From SKLM01 sp050049955 (GTDB taxonomy: Bacteria; Chloroflexota; Anaerolineae; B4-G1), in contig JASFVG010000059.1 in assembly GCA_050049955.1 (NCBI GenBank), positions 1 through 15,237 of the forward strand: 15,237 nt of DNA. Direction: 5' to 3'. Position numbers and translations under genes: made by a program. Shown one piece after another: positions 1-6,900 of this stretch; position 1 is the stretch's first letter; each line of letters opens with the position of its first letter. The notes below the pieces were generated by a model that was given only the letters and a program-made list of their open reading frames with translations, was not told where the DNA came from and made no database searches.

Positions 1-211
1 CAAGGAGGGCTACAGCGAGGAGTACGGCGCGAGGCCACTGCGCCGGGTCATCCAGAGCAAGATAGAGGACCCCCTTTCCGACGCCATCCTGGGTGATCGG
101 TTCACTCCGGGCAGCACGCTAATCGTCGGGGCCGAGGGTGGGGAATTCACCATCCGCGGCAGCAAGAGCAAAAGGCAAAACGAGCCCACCAAGCAGCCCA
201 TGACCGCGTAG
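1..211 (+). CDS. clpC: ClpC-type AAA+ protease ATPase subunit, C-terminal end (partial)
   Basis: Only the last 69 codons are in the window, read from base 2 to a TAG stop. The visible part contains the YGARPLRRVIQ signature followed by IEDPLSDAIL, which is the D2 small-domain (sensor-2) region shared by Clp/Hsp100 unfoldases; the IEDPLS wording is closer to ClpC than to ClpB. ClpC is a hexameric cytoplasmic ATPase that unfolds proteins and feeds them to ClpP. The protein ends with a short polar tail rich in Lys, Gln and Thr. A strong intrinsic terminator lies 20 bases after the stop, so this is the end of its transcription unit. ClpB is the main alternative; the N-terminal and middle domains that would decide this lie outside the window. 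Confidence 0.85.
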   Translation, partial: KEGYSEEYGARPLRRVIQSKIEDPLSDAILGDRFTPGSTLIVGAEGGEFTIRGSKSKRQNEPTKQPMTA

Positions 212-230
212 CCGTTCGAGTCGACCGATA

Positions 231-265
231 GAAGGGCCGCCGATTGATCGGGCGGCCCTTTTTTT
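231..265 (+). terminator. Rho-independent terminator of the clp gene
   Basis: A perfect 9-bp GC-rich stem (AGGGCCGCC at 233-241 paired with GGCGGCCCT at 251-259) with a 9-base loop is followed directly by seven T residues. It sits just after the clp stop codon. The convergent glycosyltransferase operon ends at 285 on the other strand; read in that direction the hairpin is followed only by a weak TTCT tract, so bidirectional use is possible but less convincing. Confidence 0.92.
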
Positions 266-284
266 GTGCCGTTGAAACTGCCGG

Positions 285-1505
285 CTACGTCGCATACACG
301 TGTTCCAGCGCAGGGACGATGACGCGCCAATCGTATCGCCGTTCCACAAAGGCACGGGCGTTCTCCCCGAGTTCAGCACCACGGTCGGGGGACTGCAGAA
401 GCGTGACAACGGCCTGGGCGAACTCAACCGGCGCATCCGCGAGGACTACCTCGCGCCCATGGGTAATTGGATATCCCTCAGCACCCAGCGACGTAGCCAC
501 CACCGGCTTGGCTAGTGCCATGGCCTCCAGCAACTTGAGGCGTGTTCCGCCCCCCATGCGCAGCGGAGCCACGTATACCGCTGCATCCGCGATGAAGGGT
601 CGTACATCCTCGACCCAACCGGTTAGCGTCATGCTCGAATCCTGTCTGAGTGCGTTCAGTCGTCTATGCGGTCGCTGGCCAACGATTGTGAAATGAACCT
701 CCGGTACCGCAGCCCGTATGAGAGGCCACACTCTCCTGGCAAACCACAGCACAGCGTCCACATTGGGCCGGAAGTCCATCGTTCCCGTGAAGACAATGGA
801 CTGGGCCGGAGGGCGTCGCCTTGCCATCTCCGGTGAATAGAAGCGTGTGTCGATGCCGTTAGGAATCACTGTCACTTCGCGTCGGGGGATAAGCCTCCTC
901 AGGGCCTTCGCATCTGCGTCAGACACGGCTATTACACGATCGACACGTCTGCAAACTTGCGCTTCGTAGCGCCGGAGCCTGCGCCACTGAACAAAGGAGT
1001 ACGCGGCAGCTGGCCAACGAGCCGGTGAATACAGATCGGTCAGAAACGTTCGCTCTTGCAGTACGTATTCGCAGTTGTGATCATCGAACACGACGAGCGG
1101 ACGGTTGGATCGGTCAGAACTCTTGCTAGCTTCTTCGATAGTGTCTAGGTAGCGTGCCAACTCGATGCCCTCGATTTGCACGACGTCGAAGGGCTCTCGA
1201 CGCAACCAATCCAGCAGACGTCTGGCATAGACATCGGATGCGAGCCGCAGCGCCATGTCCGGCTGCCGTCCCGCCAGTACACCCCAAAGGCGGTCGTGAA
1301 ACGTGCGCACCGGTGGTTCCACAGCCTCAATTCGACAAGCTACTCTCAGCTCGTCGGCTGTCTCATCCGACTGCCCCGGATCAAGAAACGACAGTACCGC
1401 GATCTCGTGCTTGGCACCCAGGTTGGAGATCAGCCCCCAGTTGCGCAAAGCGGTTCCTTTCTCAGGAGGATACGGTAGTTGTGGGGTGAGAAAGAGGATC
1501 CTCAT
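285..1505 (-). CDS. GT4-family glycosyltransferase (group 1)
   Basis: A 406-residue GT-B-fold glycosyltransferase. The start chosen is the ATG at 1505, giving MRILFLTPQLPYPPEKG, because this is the usual beta-strand and sugar-donor loop opening of the family and GGAG lies 7 bases upstream; the frame stays open 27 codons further but that extension is Arg-rich and unlike the family. The C-terminal donor-binding domain shows IPNGID, FTGTMDFRPN, and the PLRMGGGTRLKLLEAMALAKPVVAT block typical of retaining GT4 enzymes. The N-terminus and the GGGTR-KLLEAM block resemble the TIGR03087-like branch often found in exopolysaccharide loci. There is no signal peptide or membrane helix, so it probably works at the cytoplasmic face of the membrane on a lipid-linked or surface glycan. 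It follows the second glycosyltransferase by 1 bp and is probably co-translated. Donor and acceptor cannot be read from the sequence. Confidence 0.9.
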   Translation of the reverse strand: MRILFLTPQLPYPPEKGTALRNWGLISNLGAKHEIAVLSFLDPGQSDETADELRVACRIEAVEPPVRTFHDRLWGVLAGRQPDMALRLASDVYARRLLDWLRREPFDVVQIEGIELARYLDTIEEASKSSDRSNRPLVVFDDHNCEYVLQERTFLTDLYSPARWPAAAYSFVQWRRLRRYEAQVCRRVDRVIAVSDADAKALRRLIPRREVTVIPNGIDTRFYSPEMARRRPPAQSIVFTGTMDFRPNVDAVLWFARRVWPLIRAAVPEVHFTIVGQRPHRRLNALRQDSSMTLTGWVEDVRPFIADAAVYVAPLRMGGGTRLKLLEAMALAKPVVATSLGAEGYPITHGREVVLADAPVEFAQAVVTLLQSPDRGAELGENARAFVERRYDWRVIVPALEHVYAT

Positions 1506-1506
1506 C

Positions 1507-2616
1507 TTAGGTCTCCAGTGTCTCCAGATACACCGCCAGCGTCTGCTGAGCCGTGCGCTTCCAGCTGAACCGGGCCGCTTGTGCAAGACCCTTCTCCCTC
1601 ATCTTGGTGCGAAGGTCCCCGTCCGCCAGCACCCGCTCAAGTGCCGCAGCGAGTGTGTCAGGCTCGTCGGGGTCCACCAGGAGCCCAGCGGCGCCAACCA
1701 CCTCTGGCAGCGATGCCCGCTCCGAGACCACGACTGGCGTACCACAAGACATCGCCTCCAGCGCAGGTAGCCCGAATCCCTCATAAAACGAAGGGGTGAT
1801 CGATACGCTCGCAGCGTTGTAGAGCTTCGGTAAGTCGTCATCGGGCACCTCATGCAGAAAGCGCACGCGACTGTCCAGACTCAGCGCCTCGATGTGCTCG
1901 AAGACCTCATCGAACAGCCAGCCTTTGCCTCCGACCAGCACAAGGGGCTGGTCGGTCCCCGTCTGATCGAGGAGAATGCGATACGCTTTGAGCAAACCCG
2001 GCACGTTTTTCCTCGGTTCGAGGGTGCCCACAAAGAGCAGGAACCCAGGGTGCAGGCCATACCTCGCGGCAGCTTTGAGTGCCTCGATCTCTGGAAGCGG
2101 GCGAAAACCCACATCGGCAGCCAGATATACCACAGTGATTCGCTCTGGCGCCACTCCCAGCAGCGTGGTCAGATCCGTCTTGGTGGCCTCGGAATCGGCC
2201 AGGATATGGTCTGCCCGCCGAGTAGCCCACTCGATCTGCTCGTTGTAGTACCTACGACTCTCGGCTGTGAGAAAGCGAGGATAGTACAAGAAGTTCAGAT
2301 CGTGCACTGTGATGATCGACCGCCTGTAGCCAAACGCCGGTGGAATGAAGTCGGGGCTATGCAGGATGTCGATTCCCAAGCGGGCAATCTCGATCCCCAA
2401 TGTCCAGCGCTCGAGGTGATGATGAGAAGGTGTCCAACAAGCGACCGACCGGAAGCTCGAACCAGGCGGTGACAGGTCTAGTCCCTTGCGGCTGCGGAGT
2501 ATGCAGTAGTCTACACCCCCGTCCAGCTCAGCAAGGGCGTCCAGGAGGTGCAGAACGTAGCTGCGGATCCCACCTCGAGAGTAATGAACAATGCGGGCAT
2601 CAATGCCGATTCGCAT
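1507..2616 (-). CDS. GT4-family glycosyltransferase (group 1)
   Basis: A 369-residue glycosyltransferase and first gene of the minus-strand pair. The N-terminal domain opens MRIGIDAR and carries the GGIRSYVLHLL loop typical of GT4 enzymes; the middle has the linker DLNFLYYPRF and ADSEATKTDL; the C-terminal domain has FVGTLEPRKN and an EGFGLPALE (E-x7-E) motif followed by AMSCGTPVVVSE, the nucleotide-sugar binding signature of retaining GT4 transferases. Length is normal for the family, with no transmembrane segments. The ATG at 2616 is about 10 bases from the predicted transcription start and has no Shine-Dalgarno sequence, so initiation is probably from a very short leader. It is likely to act in glycan or glycolipid assembly together with the adjacent transferase; mannosyl-, glucosyl- or rhamnosyl-transfer are all possible. 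Confidence 0.92.
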   Translation of the reverse strand: MRIGIDARIVHYSRGGIRSYVLHLLDALAELDGGVDYCILRSRKGLDLSPPGSSFRSVACWTPSHHHLERWTLGIEIARLGIDILHSPDFIPPAFGYRRSIITVHDLNFLYYPRFLTAESRRYYNEQIEWATRRADHILADSEATKTDLTTLLGVAPERITVVYLAADVGFRPLPEIEALKAAARYGLHPGFLLFVGTLEPRKNVPGLLKAYRILLDQTGTDQPLVLVGGKGWLFDEVFEHIEALSLDSRVRFLHEVPDDDLPKLYNAASVSITPSFYEGFGLPALEAMSCGTPVVVSERASLPEVVGAAGLLVDPDEPDTLAAALERVLADGDLRTKMREKGLAQAARFSWKRTAQQTLAVYLETLET

Positions 2617-2632
2617 ACCAGACCCCGGGCGA

Positions 2633-2660
2633 ATTATAGATACCTGTCACCCGCTGTCAA
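2633..2660 (-). promoter_or_regulatory. Near-consensus sigma70-type promoter of the glycosyltransferase pair
   Basis: Read on the minus strand there is a perfect -35 box TTGACA (2660 to 2655), a 16-base spacer and a perfect -10 box TATAAT (2638 to 2633). The predicted start of transcription is near 2626, about 10 bases before the ATG at 2616. It is back to back with the promoter of the methylase-like gene. Confidence 0.8.
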
Positions 2661-2710
2661 TCAGCGCAGTTGTCGTGACTGGTGCTTCGCTTTTCGGTTG
2701 TGGTCGGGGG

Positions 2711-2719
2711 TGGTATACT
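2711..2719 (+). promoter_or_regulatory. Extended -10 promoter of the methylase-like gene
   Basis: TGGTATACT contains the extended TGn element followed by TATACT (2714-2719, five of six matches to TATAAT). No good -35 box is seen 16-18 bases upstream (for example TTTTCG at 2691-2696), which fits an extended -10 type. Transcription would start near 2726, about 30 bases before the ATG at 2756 and 9 before an in-frame GTG at 2735. Confidence 0.6.
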
Positions 2720-2755
2720 GCTACCATAGGAGACGTGCCAAGCAACTGCCAAACC

Positions 2756-5023
2756 ATGCCCAGACAGACACCGTACGTTCCTGGTCGACCGGCGGTGCCG
2801 CAGCGTCCCCTGGCGCGCTATCGTCCGCTCCAGCCGGTGGGGGCTGCGTCGGCTTACGTACATGCCCTTACGGCACCTGGCGATCTTGTCGTGGACCTCT
2901 TCTGTCAGGGCCCCGCGTTTGTGCGCGAAGCAGCCGAAGCCGGACGTCGCGCGTTGGGATGCAGCATCAATCCCCTGCTTCTCACTGCTGCGCGGCTTGG
3001 CTTGACCCAGCCACAGCCGCAAGCCCTGAGCACCGCCTTCACTCATGTCGTCGATAGCCCTAAGGGAGATAGGCCGCTCCAGAGCCACCTGGTCTCCCTC
3101 TACCAGTCAGCGTGTCCCACGTGCGGCGAGACTGGCACAGCCGAATGGCTTGCGTGGGATCGAGAACTGGACCGTCCCTTCGAGAAGCAGGTTCGTTGCG
3201 AGACCTGTGGGGGCGTACAGATAGCGCCTCCAGACGAACAGGACTTCGCGCTGGCGCGTTCAACAAAGGCACGAGGCCTTGCGTACTACTACGCGCTGGA
3301 TCGAGCGGCATCCATGGACGACCCCGCACGAGGTCGAACCGAAGAACTGGTCGACTGCTACACGCCGCGCAATCTGTCCGCACTGATGGACCTCAGCCGA
3401 CGGGTCGAGGGCTTGAACGCCGACGAAGACGTGATGGCAAGACTCGTTGCAGCCCTGCTCGACTGCTTCGACCGGGGGAGCAAGCTCCATCCCTACGGAG
3501 AGGATCGCCCTCGTCCACGGACCCTGCGGATACCCTCCCGGTTCCTGGAGCACAATGTCTGGCTCTGTTTCAAGGAGAGCTTTTCCGATCTCCTTCGCAC
3601 CGAATCTCACGCGTCACTCGACGAGGAAAAGGATGCCGCAGCCCTGGTGAGGGGTGACGCGAGCGGGTTCACTCTCGTCGCCTCCGCTGCTCGCGGTATT
3701 GGAAGCATCGTGCCGCCCGAAAGCGCAACACTCGTGTTCGTTGATCCGCCGAGACCAGACGGCGTCTTTTGGGCGCTCTCAGCACTCTGGGCGGCGTGGA
3801 TTTGGGATTCGCCCGAGGCGCACGCCATGCGTCCGTTTCTGGGCCGCCGCCGCTTCGACTGGGAGTGGCATTGGCGCGCGCTCCGAGAGGCTCTGAGGGC
3901 TGTCGGCCCGCGACTCACCGCCCAGGGCTTCCTGGTGACGAGCTTCGACACAACCGACGATGACCTGATGGCATCCGTGTGCCTGGCAGCGAGCAGCGCG
4001 GGCTACAGTCTACGCGGTTGGGGCTCAACCCAAGAGCTTGGCAGTCGCATGCTCTGGCAATGGGGTGACATCCAGCATCCGTACCCAGTGGACGTTGAAG
4101 CCCTGCGGCAGGATATCACTGTGACGGCTGAGGAAGCCATCACGAGCAGCATTCGTCGGCGGGGCGAGCCTACCCGAAGGTCGCTACTGGTGGCAGGCGC
4201 ACAGGCAGCTTCGGCTGAACAGGGCGCGCTGGCCCGCGGCGCAGGCCTGAAGGACGATACTCCGGTGCTGACCATGACCAGAGCTGCTGTCACTCAAGGT
4301 TTCGATGCCGCGCCCATTGCCAAGCTTCCTAGGGAAGAGACCGGGGAGGGCGAGGGACGGTGGTGGTTGACGGATCCAGCAGTTGGAGTTGATGCGCTAT
4401 CCGATCGCGTCGAGGCTACCGTACGTCAGCTACTGACAGACGCCCCCGCGTCGCACGAGGATGCCCTGGTTAACGCCGTATACGCTGATTTCCCGGGGGG
4501 ACTCTCTCCCGATCTCAAGCTAGTACGTGCCTGCATCTCCTCATACGGTGAGTACGACGGCGAAAGGATTCTCCTACGAACTGAGGACGATTACGACCGC
4601 CGACAGCGAGAAATCGACTCGATGGTTGAGGACCTAGCCAGACTGGGGAGAAGACTAGGATTCGATGTCACACTTGGCGGCGCGTGGCACGCGCAATGGC
4701 TGGAGAGCGGAGAAGCGTGCTACGTTTTCGCCATATCCTCCACAGCGGAGGTGGCTCCCTATCTCCTAGGTGAGAGGCTGCCAGAAACAGCTGGACGGCG
4801 ATGCCTGGTTGTCCCGGGCAGCCGGGCAGAGCTGATCAGCCTCAAGATGAAGGGTGACGCCCGCTTGGTCGAAGCTGTCGAGAAGGGCGGATGGCAGTTC
4901 ATCAAGTTCCGCTACCTTCGTCGTTTGATGGACAGCCAAGAACTGGATCGCTTCACCTTCAAGACCGTTCTGGGTCTTGACCCTATTGCCGAACAAGAGA
5001 GTGCACAAATCCCGCTGCTGTGA
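2756..5023 (+). CDS. Zn-ribbon DNA methylase-like protein (COG1743/DUF1156-related) with altered catalytic motif
   Basis: A 755-residue protein. Residues 43-53 (GDLVVDLFCQG) form a SAM-binding motif I, followed by a GCSINP strand at 68-73. A Zn-ribbon follows with cysteines 120, 123, 148 and 151 (CPTC...CETC), then CYTPRNLSAL, which matches the (F/Y)TPRQLL block of Zn-ribbon adenine-specific methylases. The expected motif IV (DPPY) appears as VDPPRPDGVFWALS at about 329-342: Asp-Pro-Pro is kept, but the aromatic is replaced by Arg. The last third, about residues 520-755, includes FPGGLSPDLKLVRACISSYG, a coiled-coil-like stretch near EDDYDRRQREID and a conserved-looking C-terminus (LVVPGSRAEL, WQFIKFRYLRRL) that I do not recognise. 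The frame is open upstream, but sequence before 2726 lies ahead of the predicted transcript start. ATG 2756 is preferred; GTG 2735 is an alternative. No restriction enzyme gene lies next to it. It may be an orphan methylase, or a nucleic-acid-binding protein that no longer methylates. Confidence 0.75.
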   Translation: MPRQTPYVPGRPAVPQRPLARYRPLQPVGAASAYVHALTAPGDLVVDLFCQGPAFVREAAEAGRRALGCSINPLLLTAARLGLTQPQPQALSTAFTHVVDSPKGDRPLQSHLVSLYQSACPTCGETGTAEWLAWDRELDRPFEKQVRCETCGGVQIAPPDEQDFALARSTKARGLAYYYALDRAASMDDPARGRTEELVDCYTPRNLSALMDLSRRVEGLNADEDVMARLVAALLDCFDRGSKLHPYGEDRPRPRTLRIPSRFLEHNVWLCFKESFSDLLRTESHASLDEEKDAAALVRGDASGFTLVASAARGIGSIVPPESATLVFVDPPRPDGVFWALSALWAAWIWDSPEAHAMRPFLGRRRFDWEWHWRALREALRAVGPRLTAQGFLVTSFDTTDDDLMASVCLAASSAGYSLRGWGSTQELGSRMLWQWGDIQHPYPVDVEALRQDITVTAEEAITSSIRRRGEPTRRSLLVAGAQAASAEQGALARGAGLKDDTPVLTMTRAAVTQGFDAAPIAKLPREETGEGEGRWWLTDPAVGVDALSDRVEATVRQLLTDAPASHEDALVNAVYADFPGGLSPDLKLVRACISSYGEYDGERILLRTEDDYDRRQREIDSMVEDLARLGRRLGFDVTLGGAWHAQWLESGEACYVFAISSTAEVAPYLLGERLPETAGRRCLVVPGSRAELISLKMKGDARLVEAVEKGGWQFIKFRYLRRLMDSQELDRFTFKTVLGLDPIAEQESAQIPLL

Positions 5024-5058
5024 TGCAGCCACCCTGCCACAACCGCCCGATCGGCATA

Positions 5059-5086
5059 TGGCAGGTCAGCTTTCGTCAGCCTGCCA
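5059..5086 (+). terminator. Hairpin after the methylase-like gene, possible terminator
   Basis: A perfect 7-bp inverted repeat, TGGCAGG (5059-5065) and CCTGCCA (5080-5086), separated by 14 bases, lies 36 bases after the stop codon. There is no T-tract, so termination strength is uncertain; it may instead protect the mRNA 3' end. The rest of the 252-base gap up to the next gene shows no clear feature apart from the ribosome binding site AAGGAG at 5264-5269. Confidence 0.35.
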
Positions 5087-5275
5087 ACTGGACGCAGATC
5101 GGTCAGCTTGGGTCTGGTAGTGCGTCACCGACCCGATGAGGGCGGCACCAAAAACTGGTTCCGGAAGGATGACCATTCGCGGCTGCCCAGGGTCGACACG
5201 GAATCGGGCTTTCCTGACCGAGACGGACTGCGAGCTACCTAAGTCCTGGCGTAACCTATTGCTAAGGAGCTTCCT

Positions 5276-5803
5276 ATGAGACGAGGTTACCTGGTCGTGC
5301 TGATTGCCTTGACTGTGCTCACGCTGCTGTCGCTCACCGCCAACGCTCTCACCATTGTCGAACTTCTGTGGTGGCGGCAGTACGCTTTGACTGAGGTCGC
5401 CAGTGCCCGTACCCTCGTCAGAGGTATTGGCGAGGAGACCTTCTCGTATGTCTTCGAGGTGGATCAGGAGATCCCAGTGACTGCCAGCATCCCGTTCAGC
5501 CAAGAGATCACAGTGCCGATCAATACCACGGTCCCCGTCCAAACCACCGTCGTCGTGCCAATTGACCTGGCCTTCACCACGTACAACTTGTCGGTGCCCA
5601 TCAACACGGTTTTTCCCGTAGATATGGAGGTCACCGTTCCAGTCAGCCAGACGATAGACGTGGTCACGACTGTACCGATGGACATCGATGTGCCCATTGA
5701 GATTGTCCTTGCTGACACACCGCTCGTTGGATACCTGCAGAAGATAGACGCGATTCTAGCCAACGTGGCAACTGAGTTGAACCGCCTGGTGTGGCAGAGG
5801 TGA
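5276..5803 (+). CDS. Membrane-anchored protein with periodic VP beta-repeats, unknown function
   Basis: A 175-residue protein starting at ATG 5276 with a good Shine-Dalgarno (AAGGAG, 6-base spacing). Residues 5-31 form one hydrophobic helix after MRRG, an uncleaved signal anchor or a signal peptide. Residues 35-60 are mixed helix-like. Residues about 63-143 are a run of short alternating strands, each ending in (V/I)P(I/V/M), such as VPINTTVPVQTTVVVPID. Prolines fall at 67, 73, 81, 87, 95, 108, 114, 122, 134 and 140, giving mostly alternating steps of 6 and 8 (a 14-residue period). The segment is rich in Val, Thr, Pro and Asp, with no Cys and few positive charges. The final 25 residues look like an amphipathic helix. 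I recognise no enzyme motif. By composition it should sit outside the membrane as a beta-rich stalk or scaffold. It may be cotranscribed with nothing, since the next gene has its own promoter one base after this stop codon. Confidence 0.75.
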   Translation: MRRGYLVVLIALTVLTLLSLTANALTIVELLWWRQYALTEVASARTLVRGIGEETFSYVFEVDQEIPVTASIPFSQEITVPINTTVPVQTTVVVPIDLAFTTYNLSVPINTVFPVDMEVTVPVSQTIDVVTTVPMDIDVPIEIVLADTPLVGYLQKIDAILANVATELNRLVWQR

Positions 5804-5832
5804 TTGACGCCCCCTTCCGCCGGCGGTATAAT
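5804..5832 (+). promoter_or_regulatory. Consensus sigma70 promoter of the GNAT gene, giving a nearly leaderless mRNA
   Basis: TTGACG (5804-5809), a 17-base spacer and a perfect TATAAT (5827-5832). The predicted transcription start is near 5839, only about 4 bases before the ATG at 5843, with no room for a Shine-Dalgarno sequence. The -35 box begins immediately after the TGA stop of the preceding gene. Confidence 0.85.
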
Positions 5833-5842
5833 CCTTTGGCAC

Positions 5843-6685
5843 ATGCTCAAAGGCACGGGGCCACGTCAGGTCCAGGGCACGGTTCCGCCATCTGCCCACC
5901 CGGGGACCGAAAGCGGGTGTGTTGCGATCTGGCGCGAGCGCTGCTTGCTTTGGCAGAAGCAGGACCTCCGGCGCGCACTGGCTCACTTCACGTTCGTCGC
6001 TGACGTGACTACGCTAGCCGCCGCCTGTCAATTTGCCGGCGACGGTGACACCCTCGTCGCCCGCTACGACGGACTACCCTTCGCAGCGATTGCCTTCCAC
6101 AGCCAGCGCGCATCCTCTGAACGCTATGACGCGGCCAGACGGATAGCGAAGCTCACCGAAGGGCTAGTTTCTCCCGCAGAGGCATTCTATTGCCTGGTTG
6201 CCGACGATGAACTGGCCTTATTGGAGGCCGCCTACCAGGTGCTGGAAATCCATCCTGAGCAGCAGATGCTGTACTGTGGCTGTCCATCCCGGCTCGACCC
6301 CGGGGACGCTGTGCGCTTGACCCTGGGGGACCTACCCGCTATGGCGGCACTGGCCCGGCGGGAGGGCATGATGGCTTTCGAGCAAGACCCTCTAGCCCGA
6401 GGGCCTTGGTACGGCGTCCGGCGCGGCGGACGTCTGGTCGCCCAGGGAGGCATTCATCTGTCTCTTGCCCGGGCAGCCGAGCTTGGCAACATCGTTACGG
6501 CTGGCACACATCGACGGCAGGGCCTCGCGACACAGATCGTGGCCGCGCTGTTGCGAGATCTCGTGCCAACAGGAAGAGCGGTCTTCCTCCAAGTACTCGA
6601 GGACAACGTGCCAGCTATGACCTTCTATCAAGAGATAGGTTTTCGGAAACTACGTGCCATGGTTCTGGCCAAGTGTCGGATGTAG
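5843..6685 (+). CDS. GNAT-family (FR47-like) N-acetyltransferase
   Basis: A 280-residue protein. The start ATG 5843 is preferred over an in-frame TTG at 5804, because that TTG is itself part of the -35 box and would not be transcribed. The C-terminal half is a GNAT domain: ELGNIVTAG strand, the acetyl-CoA pyrophosphate-binding loop HRRQGLA at residues 223-229 (a Q/RxxGxA pattern), then a helix, and the closing NVPAMTFYQEIGFR block that is standard for the FR47-like group. The N-terminal half (about residues 30-150) is a less conserved companion domain. This two-part layout is common in single-gene GNATs that acetylate small metabolites, amino acids or protein amines. No neighbour indicates the substrate. 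It is followed by hairpins and a promoterless-looking gap before the oxidoreductase operon. Confidence 0.85.
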   Translation: MLKGTGPRQVQGTVPPSAHPGTESGCVAIWRERCLLWQKQDLRRALAHFTFVADVTTLAAACQFAGDGDTLVARYDGLPFAAIAFHSQRASSERYDAARRIAKLTEGLVSPAEAFYCLVADDELALLEAAYQVLEIHPEQQMLYCGCPSRLDPGDAVRLTLGDLPAMAALARREGMMAFEQDPLARGPWYGVRRGGRLVAQGGIHLSLARAAELGNIVTAGTHRRQGLATQIVAALLRDLVPTGRAVFLQVLEDNVPAMTFYQEIGFRKLRAMVLAKCRM

Positions 6686-6724
6686 AGCTGCGGCTCTCAC
6701 AGGCACGTTCTTGGTACGTGTGAG
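6684..6724 (+). terminator. Hairpins after the GNAT gene, possible terminator
   Basis: Two overlapping stem options follow the stop codon: AGAGC/GCTCT (6684-6688 and 6693-6697), and a longer one pairing CTCACA (6696-6701) with TGTGAG (6719-6724), extended inside by CGT/ACG after a bulge. A T-rich TATTCTCT follows the second stem, but there is no clean T-tract. Moderate support for termination between the two transcription units. Confidence 0.35.
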
Positions 6725-6900
6725 TATTCTCTCACAGAGCGGTGACGGCGGACACTTCAGCAAATCCGTATCACCGTCTATCATAGAGTCGGCAACGCAT
6801 TGAATCTGAGCCTTGCTGCATTTCACCTTCGGCATCGACCTTAGTGCCGATCGGATTCGTGGTATCGCGTTTGCGCTCTTAGGCACGGGGAGGCTATTCT

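Noticed and set aside
2591..2755. Upstream extension of the methylase-like protein by 55 codons
   Set aside because: The extension covers the glycosyltransferase start and both promoters and looks unlike protein sequence.
2756..6685. A restriction-modification or other defence system built from the methylase-like, VP-repeat and GNAT genes
   Set aside because: No nuclease, helicase or ATPase partner is present, the genes have separate promoters, and each lies in ordinary-looking sequence, so a joint defence role is not supported.
6756..6784. TTCAGC-17-TATCAT as promoter of the oxidoreductase operon
   Set aside because: The -10 box is fair, but the -35 box matches only three of six and there is no extended element. 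Not strong enough to call.
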